Positions 13,301 to 25,300 of a stretch of DNA of 64,000 nt are shown here, piece after piece. Made by a program: the position numbers and the translations under genes. The notes beneath the pieces were generated by a model. It saw only the letters and a program-made list of their open reading frames with translations, had not been told where the DNA came from and did not search any database. Position 1 is the first letter of the stretch. Each line of letters begins with the position of its first letter. This stretch comes from Oreohelix idahoensis (taxonomy: Eukaryota; Mollusca; Gastropoda; Stylommatophora; Oreohelicidae): the NCBI GenBank assembly GCA_024509875.1, contig JAMPIV010018978.1, positions 248,001-312,000 on the forward strand, given 5' to 3'.

Positions 13301-16300
13301 CGTAATACCTGAAAGAAATACCAAAACAAGAAAGTAAATAATCAACAAAACGAAAAAAACGAATGAACAAGAAAGAACAGGTCTACTGTCGCCTCAGGCT
13401 CATGATACAAGGCAACTAATATCAGGTTGTGAAAGAGGTTGGTAACCTCATCACGTAAAATAAATTACTAAAGAAACCTCCGCTACAAGAGCATGTGACT
13501 GTCTGCTGCAGGCTGCCAGGACCAAGTAGTAGTTCCATGCTACATAGGGAGCAAAAAAGGGAAATAATGATGAATGAACCTGCCAGGTATTTTGCAAAAG
13601 GTCACTAATGAGGGTTAGACATGGGGCTGGCTACACTATCCTGAAGAGACTTTAAGCCACAACAATCTTAAAAACAATATAAACAAGTCAGCTAAAGAAA
13701 ATAATTATACTCAATCATCCAAGACAAATTAAAGTCCTCTGGTATGGAGACAGACAACACAACTCACAGGAAGCTGACTTTCATAAATGGATGATTGCAC
13801 AGAATAGAAGGGTTGTAATGGTAAGACAAGATCACCAATGTGGAACTGATGGAAAGAAGCAGACAAATACCAGTGGAACAAGACGTGAGAAGCATGGCTG
13901 TGGAGTCGGAGTCGTGGAGTCTGTTATTTTTAGTGGAGGTGGAGTCACTAAAAAATGTCATGACTCTGAATTTCATGAGACTCAAGTCAAGGGAGATCCA
14001 CGTTTGATCCATGCAAAAAAATAAGAAATTACATTTTAAAGTAGTAGAACTCCTAACACCACTTTCATGTTAAAGTACATCCATTTTGACACAATGTAGG
14101 AACATTTCAGTTGCTTCTGATCATAAATAAGGTTTTTATCACAACTGGAAATTTGTTGGCACATTTAGAAAAAGCACACAGAAATGAAAATAAACTATAT
14201 ACACTGTCAATTTTCCCATCGATGTTAAAATTAAATTATTTTGCCTCATGGTGTTTGGCAAAGCAGTCATTTGTGTGCAGGTGTGGATGATTTGTTATTT
14301 TGTATTACTGTATGAATGAGTAAATAGTTTAAAATGTAGTCTATGAAAGCCACATTTTCATTTATTCACACACATACCATACTTATACATAGAACTCCAT
14401 ATAAGTGCATATTTTTATGTCATATCACTAGTTTAAAAAAACTAGTCGGAGTCGGACTTCTAAAATTTCCAGAGTCGGAGTCGAAAAATTCTTGGCCGAA
14501 TCCACAACCCAGGAGAGAAGAACAGGCGAGCGAGCGACGGATGGGACACATTCAGAAAATCTAATTCTTGGCCAAATCCACAACCCTGGAGAGAAGAACA
14601 GGCGAGCGAGCGATGGATGGGACACATTAAGAAAACCTGCATTACAAAGTTGTCCCTGTTCTGGAATCTCCGGGGTAAGAGAAAAAAGAGGGAGACCCAA
14701 AATCATATAGAGAAGAGAACTGGTGACAGGCTTGAATAGGAAAAATAAGATATGGAAAGACCTTGAATAGAAGGTAGTAGTTCCCAGGCATCTCTGAACA
14801 GATACAGAAAGGATAGGGCTACTGCAACCTCAGGCATGTCATAAGAGGCTATTGATATGAGGTTGTGCATAGGAGGCTGGCAATCTCATCATTTAATACA
14901 AATGGCTACATAAACCACCACTGCTCGCTACAGGAAATGACTAAGTTAATAAATAAATAAAGGTAATTAACAGGTACTGGTTGGACATAAAGGATGACAC
15001 CAGACAACATAAAAGAAAATATAAGTGATAGGCTTACTAGGAATCAAACCTAGGACTAACCAAACGGCGCCACGGCTTTGCTGTGACAGTACATCGTCAA
15101 AGGACGCTCAGCCAATTTTGCATCCCCAAAAAAAAGTGCATTATTGGCTGAGGTCATTAATGTATTTCGGCCTTTATTTGGTCCATACATGCTGATAGGA
15201 AAGTTATTTTAGTGATTGCGTCTTTAAACTGTCTGGGTCGTCCATGGGTTCTATATACCATAGTTGTGTGAGTGTCAGGAGAGTGACCTCAGGCAATAAT
15301 GCACTTTTTTTGTATTAATAACAAACAAATTAATTTTTTTACCATCTTGATTTTTATTAACATTTGACAATCTTACTCTGCTCTCACACATATTTTCAAA
15401 ACTCATAACTGACAACAAACAAACATCAAAACTGCATACTGAAAACCTTCTTCTTCTTCTTCCAGTACTGGTGGCATGGGTGATAATGTCTCTCCACAAC
15501 TACCAGTCTACAGTACTATTTATCAATTCTGTTGTTGACTTCTTCCCATGCCACATGATGTCTAACTCTCCGGCATCTTCTCTATTTGTCATCCTCTATC
15601 TCTTTTTCTCTCAATCTTTCCTGTCGTTATGATATATTCCAGCTTTCTTCTTCTCAAAGGAGTCAGACAGCTACCATCCAAAATGAAGAATAAGCTTCAT
15701 TTGCATGCTAGCCTCTTTCAGGACATCCTCATTATCCATCCTCATAAGTAGGAAAAGCTCATCATTATCAGCTGCCATCTCCACAATGAAGATCGGCTCC
15801 AACATCTTCTGTCTCTTGTCTTGATGGTGCTCACTGACTGATTCTTTCCTGTCCATCTCTTGATGGTATCTTCCCACTTATAGTGCTGTCCTTCTCTTGC
15901 ATGTTTGCCTTCATTTCTTCTTTCCATTATTGTCTTCAGTAAGGTGTTACGTCTTTGTGTGTGGCCAAACTATTTTAGCTGTCTAACGTTGATGTCCTTC
16001 AATAATTCTCTTTTCATTCCAAGGTTTTCTCTTTGCACAAGATGTGTCCCATTCTTCTGTATATCTCCAACTTAAGGGCCTCAATTCCTTGTTCACTGTC
16101 CATGTTTCTATACCATACAGTAATGAAGAATATATATAGTAGCCCCCTTCAGTCATAACTATGGGAATGCACCCCTGAGGTGATAGCTCTCACATGTTTT
16201 TTTGCCTTGCGCTCCTTTCAGCATTTTCTTTTCTCTTGTGCTTGTTGAGAGCTTATTTTCACCCATTCTGAGGTGGCGCCGTAGAGAGCATCACCACTTG

Positions 16301-19300
16301 ATGCAATCAGCAGCTTCATCCTCCCAGGCTGCTGGAATTATGTCCAGTGCTTTCATGTCTCTCTTGCACACATCTTCAAACTTTAGCTGCCGTCACCTGA
16401 CTGTTCTTTTGCCATCTGCCAGTTATCTATAGAAAATATCTTTGGGGATTAGACCATCTTCCATGTGGTGGACATGGCAAAGCCAGCATAAGCTGCACTG
16501 CCTAAGCAGTGAATACATGCATTGAAGGTCAGCATGTGACAGCACCTCAACATTTGTCACTTTGTCCTTCCATGAAATACCAAGGATGTGGCGTAGACAC
16601 CGTAGATGGAAGGTATTGAGCCTTCTTTCATGCTTGGCTTAGGTTGTCCATGTCTTGCTACCATAAAGAAGTGTGCTGGTGATGCAGGCATTATATACTG
16701 CAGCTTTAGTCTTCATAGTGAGTTCGGAATTTCACCAAACATGCGCTGCGAGACAGGAAAAGATGGCTGCAGCTTTGTTAATGCGATTGTCAATGAAGAA
16801 TATATATATTTAGCACCTGATGATTGTCAGTTTTAATTTGTGAGTCAATTGTTTAGATGTGAATATTTGCCTCACAGTGTTATTACTTTCTGTGTTAAAA
16901 AAAAGGAAAAGCTACTCACATATACAAGTCTGAAGGCACCACTGTACTGTCCCATGGCAATACCAAAAATATGTTTGATCTGGCTGGTGAACACATGGCA
17001 GGCTGCACCTGTTGTGAAGCCACTGATCAGTGGATCAGACAGGTAAACTGTGAGGAAACCCAGCTGAAAAACTCCGAGCAACAGCTATCACAAGAATGAA
17101 ATTTTTAAAAGTATTTATTCCTATCCTACACTTCTTTGGAAATATTTGATTAACAAGAGTTTCACTAACGTTTTACATCTGCAGGAAAGGAGGCACAGAA
17201 ATGTAAAATAACAGAAAGCTGACAAAAAGACAACATATCATATACAGTTTAATTAATTATGATTAAAGGGCTGATGCATACTATAGGCTCAAAGTTTTTC
17301 CATGTCTTCCAGTCTGTATCCAGTTTTCCGTGCGTTTTTACTTCTCCCTCTACATCTCTTACCCTAGGGTTTTCAGAACAAGGACATCCATGTTATGACA
17401 TCAACAGGTTTCCTTAGTGTGCAACCTATCCATTGCCAGCATCTTCTTTTCATCTCTTGTTCCACTGGCACGTGTCTTGCTCTTGTCATCAGTTCCGCCT
17501 TGGTCATCTTGTCACACCATTTCAATCCTTCTATTCTATGCAGGCATTCATTTATGAAAGTCTGTAACTTCTTGGTTGTTGTTTTAGTTTTTCTCCATGC
17601 TTCACAGCCATACAACAGGGCTGACTTGACATTTAAGTTGAAGAGTCTGTTCTGTTAAAGATCAAATTTAATAATAACAAAATTGGGTTGTATGTCCAGA
17701 TATGTTCAGCAAGACAAAAGGGATATAACTGAATGAAATTTGAAAATCCAAAACAGGATATAATGAGTAATCGCTGACCCTGCCGCAGACCATGGTAGGC
17801 CAACACATTATGAACATGGAAACAAATGTTTTGTTGTTTTGTTTCAAACATAATGAACCTTTTAAAACACTTTGACCTCTCTTCTTAAGGATGCAATAAC
17901 TTTTGACTCTGAACATTGAAGAATTAAAAGGTCAATAACCACAAAGATGAGATTCTTAAACTATCACATGGTTGGGAAGCCAAAAAGCACTGAACAAAGC
18001 TGAAAGACTACATGCATCAACACTTTCACAGATCTATGACACACAGAATGACATTTTCCAGGGTACGTTATGCAGTCTTCTTTGTTCCAACATGAACAGC
18101 AACACATTAGGAACAGAGAAAGCGCATATGGCCATCACCAGTACCATTCCTGGAAATATTCTACGGAGATACCAACAGCCTCAAACTGACCACTGCTTTC
18201 TTTAAACATTTTCAAGTCGATGTCTAAAAGTGAACCAGGAAGAAGAAGAAGATAGAATGGAGCACACAGGATGGATGAATATTACACAGAAGTAGATAAA
18301 CAATTTTCAGGAGTCAGTTTTACAAATGAACAATACACTAGAAATATATAAACTATGAATGTTACTTAGACTGTTACATTACTACCTGTATGATACAAAC
18401 TATAAGTGTTAGAGAAACAGCTAGACTACATGTATGACTCAAACTATAAGTGTTACAGTCATAGCTAGACTACCTGTATGACTCAAACTATAAATGTTAC
18501 AGACATAGCTAGACTACCTTCTTCTTTCTTCTTCTTCTTCCATCCTTAGCCATCAACCGGCAAAGCAGTATGTGGCCAGTACGCCTAGTGGCGTCTTAGG
18601 GCAACAACAAATTGATCAATCTATCGCTGTTTCCACCACGCCTGGTGGCGTCTTTGTGGAACAAAAACAGACCAAACAATCTATCATTGTTTCCGTAATC
18701 AGATTGGTTGGCAAGCAGGTGATCAGCCCACTGTGCGAAGTTTTTACGGGATGGGGTAAACAGCCCCATGCCCATACCCTCCTTAGTCGCTTTTTACGAC
18801 ATGCGTGGTAGGGTGCAGTGTTACTATTCTTTGCTCCCCTTTCGGGCCCCGGTAACACACGGGTGAGCTAGACTACCTGTATGACTCAAACTATAAATGT
18901 TACAGACATAGCTAGACTACCTGTATGACTCACATTATAAATGTTACAGACATAGCTAGATTACCTGTATGACTCAAACTATAAATGTTACAGACATAGC
19001 TAGACTACCTTTATGACTCAAACTATAAATGTTACAGTCATAACTAGACTACCTGTATGACTCACACTATAAATGTTACAGACATAGCTAGACTACCTGT
19101 ATGACTCAAACTATAAATGTTACAGACATAGCTATATCATTACCTGTATGACACCCACTACAAATGTTACGGACATGGCTAACTTCAGTTTCAAATCTAG
19201 CAGCTCAGCTGAGTTATCAATCATTTGTAACGTGGCATTAGTTGTGTTGCTGACTGTCGCATTCCAAGTCCTGAACTCGAGGCCGCGAGCTTTCAAACCT

Positions 19301-22300
19301 TTTTCTACTGTCGAGCTAACCATGAGTGAAATGACTGCGAATGTCCCTGAGAAAAATGTAAATAAAATGTGGAAAATAAGAACTAATGAATGATATTTTA
19401 GATGTGTAAAGAAAGTTTGATGATGTTATTTACTGTTTCATCTGACTTCTCATTAAAGTAAAATGTCCTCTATTAGCAATAATCCTTCCTTTTGCCTTTC
19501 CCCTCACCAGGAGATTAGGACTTGGCAAACTTATGCCAAGTCATCCTGTCCTGTGTCATCAGCTCAAGGTCTTTTAATGTTTTCTACATTCCCTTCACGT
19601 CTGTCTCCAGTCCTTTTCTTCATGTATGCTTTGGTCTCTACCTCTCTTACCCTGGAGATGCCAGAACAAGGACTGCTTGGTGATGCTATCAACAAGTTTC
19701 TTCAGTGTGTGTCCTATCTATCTCCAGTGTCTTCTTCTCATCTCTTGTTCCACACAGGCACTTGTTGGGTTCTTGTTAGCAATAATAAGCTGACTGATTA
19801 CTTATCTTTCATATCCTTGTCTCCCTCATCATTTTAATTTCTGCCTTCAGTTCTCTTCTTCAAGTGTTTTCATTCTATCCGTGCTTCTCTTAGTCCATAG
19901 ATAGACAACTGATTACACATCACAGCAGACAAAAATATTAATATACAACTTTAAGAAGGATCAGAAATGTTAAAACTTTAATCCAGATTTAAGATAAGAT
20001 TTGTATGTTCATTTCTGTACATAACAGAACAAGACATCCTCTTATCCAGTCAAGAATGACATTAAAGATTTCAATTATCATCTAATTCAGTGTTTCTTAA
20101 CAGTTTAGAGGTCCTGTGCCCTGTTACAACATCTTGTGACATAGAACACAAATCTTATACAGTAATCTGACAGCCTTTGCTTTCCCATTTAGTGTCTACC
20201 ATTGGCTAAGCCAAACCACGCAATTTTCTGTTTGTATTACTCACCCTTGAATCCATGCCCTTTTCCTAGGAACATAACAACAGAGTTGTTGACCATTTGT
20301 TAGCTACCCGCCAGTCTACCAGGGGAGCGAATAACGTTTGTTTACCTGAGTTTCTCACGCGAGCTGATTTGCCAACTATCGGCAATTAGACAGACGCGCA
20401 TAGAAATAACGGTTTGTTTGAAGAGATACAGGGGCGATAATATTTTCCCGACCACCTTTGATGTCGTACGTCTCAAGGGGAGGTAAATGATTGATCTGCG
20501 GAAAGGGGATGTAATCTAAGAGAGTCCCTTGCATGGCCAGTCTTCTGATGTCGATCAGCATCGCTGAGTAGAATGAACGAGAAAACATTTGATCCGGGAA
20601 ACGTAGTTTCCTGATTTCCCTACTATACAGAAGGTGTGAACTGTAACATCTTCTAGCGACAATAACACCTGATCTGTATATACCACGCTCTCTCAAATTC
20701 AGTTATTAGAGTCGCTCATAAATTCTTGGATAATCTAAACACGCCAGACTAGAACCATTCTTCGCTAAATATGTTAAATTGTCTCGTGGAGATTCATTTT
20801 CTGATTTGTGGTAATAGAAATTGTGCTTAAGCGTTAAAATGTGTTAAGTTTACCATTTTTATTCACTATAATTCCCCTATGGAGCAACGGCAGCATAGTG
20901 GTTAGTGCACTAGCTTCCTAGCTCAGTGGTCTATGGTTCGATCCCCAGATGAGGTGGGTTTTTTTTTAGGCCACAAACGGCTCCTGGGTCAACCCAGCCC
21001 CAACTGGGTACCAGAACAACTTCTGGGAAGGTTAAGGTGGCCGGCGTGATGCTGACCACATCACCCCTAGTGTGCCGATGGTCAAGAAAATATAGTCCTA
21101 ACACCATATTCCCAATATGCCTCAATGGGCGTGTAACGGGATCCTTTTTCTCCTCCTATAATTCCCTAGCATTTAAGACTAGTGAAATAACCTAACACGT
21201 AGATATTTTCTTACCAATCGTTCAGTGTAATGTAATTTCAAACACTGTTCGTCTGTTTAATCTTTCAAGGCTGAAGGCAAAAACAAAAATCTGAAGGGTC
21301 ACTATAAGAGACTTGTTGTTCGCTGATGATGCTGCAGTCGTCACTCAAAGCCAACAGGAGCTTCAGAGCTTGATGAATCGCTTCACTAAAGCATGCAAGG
21401 ACTTTGGCCTCACAATAAGTCTAAAGAAAACGAATGTGCTGAGTCAGGATGTGGGTGCTGCACCAGTTATCACTATCGATAACTATGAATTGGCAGTGGT
21501 GCACCACTTCACATACCTAGGGTCTACCATCAATGACAAACTCTCACTGGATACAGAAATCGACAGCCGCATTGGCAAAGCTGCAGCTACCTTTGCCCGC
21601 CTCACATCGCGTGTTTGGGGAAACTCTAAACTCACAATGAAGACCAAAGCTGCGGTATATAATGCCTGCGTCACCAGCACACTCCTATATGGCAGCGAGA
21701 CCTGGACGACCTATGCTAAGCAAGAAAGAAGGCTCAATACCTTCCATTTGCGGTGTCTACGCCGCATCCTCGGCATCTCGTGGAAAGATAAAGTGACAAA
21801 TGTCGAGGTGTTGTCACGTGCTGGCCTTCAAAGTATGTATACGCTTCTTAGACAGCGCAGACTTCGCTGGCTTGGCCATGTTCGCCGCATGGATGATGGT
21901 CGCATCCCAAAAGATATCTTCTACGGACAATTAGCAGATGGCAAGAGAACAGTTGGGCGACCACAGCTGAGGTTCAAAGATGTGTGCAAGAGAGATATGA
22001 GGGCACTGGACATGGATCCAGCAACATGGGAGGATGAAGCTGCCGATTGCACTAAATGGCGATGCTATTTACGGCGCCACCTCAGATTGGGCGAAGAGAG
22101 GCTCACACAAGAAGCAGAGGTGAGGAGAAAACGTCGAAAGGAGCACCAGGAAAATAAGCAGCTGAGGGCTGTCACCTCAGGGGCGCATTCCCATAGTCAG
22201 TTATGACTGAAGGGGCTATTATTATTATTATTATAATTTCAAACACCCCATTTTTCTTACACAAGAAGATACGGCTTAGCTGACTGAGATTATTAAGTGA

Positions 22301-25300
22301 CCGAATAGAATTCGCATTATATTTCATTGTGTGAAATTAAATAAGTGACTAGAGTTAATGTTATGTGACAAAACAATGGACGCCGACAAATAGCTAGTAG
22401 TGACAGGCGATTTTTGTTAAAGTGTGCGTATGGATAAAGTAAATAATAATTGACTTTGTGCGCTGCGCATTTTCTCGCTGGCAATAACGGGAGAGGGCGC
22501 ATACCCTTTTTCCCGACATGCCATAGCGGAAAAACTTACGGGTGGATTGAATAGTAGCAGTTTTTTTCATAAATGTTCTTTTCTTCCTAATATAGCACCT
22601 AATCAAAACCAGCAGCCAGCGTTCTGAATTTGACATTACCAGTACCATTATTATTACTTTGGGTCTTCGATTTTCGGACTAGTTTGGTCCTCTTGCTTCA
22701 TTCAATGAAGGATTAATGGTGTCTTCTTCGTGGCTACCAGTCCCAAGTTCCTTCATGAACCGGTTGAGCCCAAGAGACAAAATAACATTAAGATTAAAAT
22801 CATAACTGGACTGTATTTTACCCAGAATTAATTATACAATTTTTCCAGCCCATTGGGCATACGAAAGAACATATATTCCTGACGATTGACAGCCGTAGCA
22901 ACGGAGTGATCTTGAAAACTACGCTGTTTCAAAATTGGCACTCGCCATAAGAGCCAGCCGATAGGATTTACCATCATCATCAGTTTTTACATATTATAAC
23001 ATTTATCTTAGCAACCAGATGCTTAGCAATACGGGAATTACTTTCTCCTTTTTTCAACTGTGAACGTCCAGAGCACGTCTTGCTTCAGTAACTATTTGTG
23101 GTGACATCGATTTCATCCAGGTGTGGTTGTGTATGGTTATACGGCACTAGTAGTTATATAGATTTTATTTAGTCAGACAACAACTTATATCCGAAAGAAA
23201 TTACTGTAAATTTCCACAAACAGCAAATGTAGAAAATTATATTTGAGTTTATTGATGACATTAGACAAACACTGTAAATTTCACAAAATGATGGTTGTTT
23301 ATCCAAAATGAACAATCTATAATCCAACTGAATAATATACACACTTGTCTACTAAAGAAAAAAACTTGTCTTGGTATCCTCAAAGACGAAGTTCTCCTAA
23401 CGCTATTTGTAAAAATCCTCTAGTCTAAAATCATGGTATCCTTGGAATCATAAATCCTAAAATCTCTGCCTATCGCCCACAACTCTTCTATTTATACTCT
23501 TTCTTCTTTTTTCCCGCCTTTTTTCACACGACCCGTCCTTTTTTCACACGACACAATAATTAACATTTGCACTCCTCTCCTCAGCTTTTCGACCTTTTTG
23601 CACAGGACATTCTGTTATTTCGACTTTTTTCACATGTGTAATCTTTTCCAACTTAACAATAGGATAAAAAAAAACCAGATCACACAAACATTCATTTCCC
23701 ACTTTCGCTCTTATAAAACCCATTCATTATTATCTGGGACTGACCTACGTTTGCCCTGTCAGAGCAGTAACGGCAACTGAACTTTGAATGAATACTGCGT
23801 TTTGTGTAAAAACGTCTTATTTGCTTTTAAAGTCTGTCATTCTTACATATAGCATCTTCTAGCACATATAAACGCTTAGTGTTAAAGTAGGAGGGACAAA
23901 GCTAGCGTGAAAGGCCAAGCAGTCACATACGTCCCTGGCCACACAAATGTATCCCAGAGGGAGACATTTGCGTACTATCAACTAAGTACCTCATGCTAGT
24001 GACTGTTATAAATGACTAACCTATTGGTAGAGTCTCTTAGAGAGAGAAAAAAATTTAAAATTTTTTTTTCTCTCGTAAAACGAGGGATCCCAGTATATTT
24101 ATAATGCGTAAAACGGGGGATACATAAAATTTGTTAATACACTTTGCCATTGAACAGTATTGATGTACACTACTTCTTAACAATATCAATATGAACAACA
24201 CTGTGCGTTAGTCATCACCATAATGATAACATACTTAATGATAACATTTGAATAAAAAAAAAAATAATAAAAAAATAATCGCATACGATTTTCATGGGTT
24301 GTGCAAACAACACAAATAAAAACAAAAAAAACAAAAATACTTTGGCAATATTTAACAGAATTGACTAATATTCATTAAGTATTTAACAATCTTAAGTGTA
24401 GTAGCTGCAACGAACATCAGCCTAACAGCATAGAACTAATGGTCAAACATCAGACCGTGGGACGCAAAAAAAAAATGTAATATACGAGCTCGTATATATA
24501 TATATATATTTTATGACATGGGAATATACATATTGTTTATGATGATTCACGTTCTAAAATATCTGCATGTCTCGCACCCCCGAAAGGTAAGTCTCGCACC
24601 CCATGGGGGTACATGCACCCCAGGTTAAGAAGCACTGATATAAGGGGTCATCTACATATGATGTCACACAATTTTTGCATTTTTAAATCCCCCCCCCCCC
24701 ACCCCTGTTGTCACACTTCGTCACACAAATCCAGACCTCCCCTCTTATATGACGTCACAAATATCTTACCCCCCCCCCACCTTTTTTTTTTACTACTCAA
24801 AAGAAAGAATGTACTTTAGTTAATTAGTGCAGAGAAAATAACAATCTTTCAAGTAAAATTGTGTTTAGTTAATCAGATTTTTACAATAACTACTTTACTG
24901 GTCAAATGTTGCTCAATTTATTACAAATATCACTCATTTTGGCTTAATTTAATTTAAAACAATTAAAAATGAAGTAAATGTAAAGTAAACACATCATTAA
25001 CTTCAGTTCTGACTAAAAGTTTCAAGAAATAATGTTAAACTTGAAAGAAAATCCACAAAAATGCAAGGGTTTAAAAAAAAAAACACCAAAGTTGATTCTC
25101 TGACGGAAAAGTAAGATTCTTCTCCACCGAATGAACTAGAAATCCATTATCTTCCAGATTAACATTGTTTAGTTGAAATAGTGTATTACATTATATTGAA
25201 ATTAAAGAAAATGTATATATTTTTAAAAATGTTTAAAACAGCTAAAGGTTATAACCAGGTTGTAGAGTTGGCCAACAAATTTTCTGACTCTGACTCATGA

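Larger units (their letters stand above)
13585..14800 (+). mobile_element. LINE-1f copy with 5' head fused to 3' tail, later split by a hAT MITE
   Basis: 13,600-13,735 matches the 5' start of the LINE at 43.55-43.68 kb (AGACATGGGGCTGG...). At about 13,770 it jumps directly to the 3' region (GACTTTCATAAATGG, CTGATGGAAAGAAGCAGAC). The reverse-transcriptase core is absent. The 3' part resumes at 14,513 after a 620-bp hAT MITE. Confidence 0.7.

Noticed and set aside
20376..20696. 106-codon minus-strand ORF
   Set aside because: No recognisable domain or conserved partner in the window. Left as unassigned.
20878..20960. Candidate functional tRNA gene at SINE heads
   Set aside because: Boxes A and B are present, but the sequence continues into a repeated SINE body and the cloverleaf is not closed; the same applies to 3,950-4,008, 31,500-31,565, 41,460-41,520 and 48,460-48,560.
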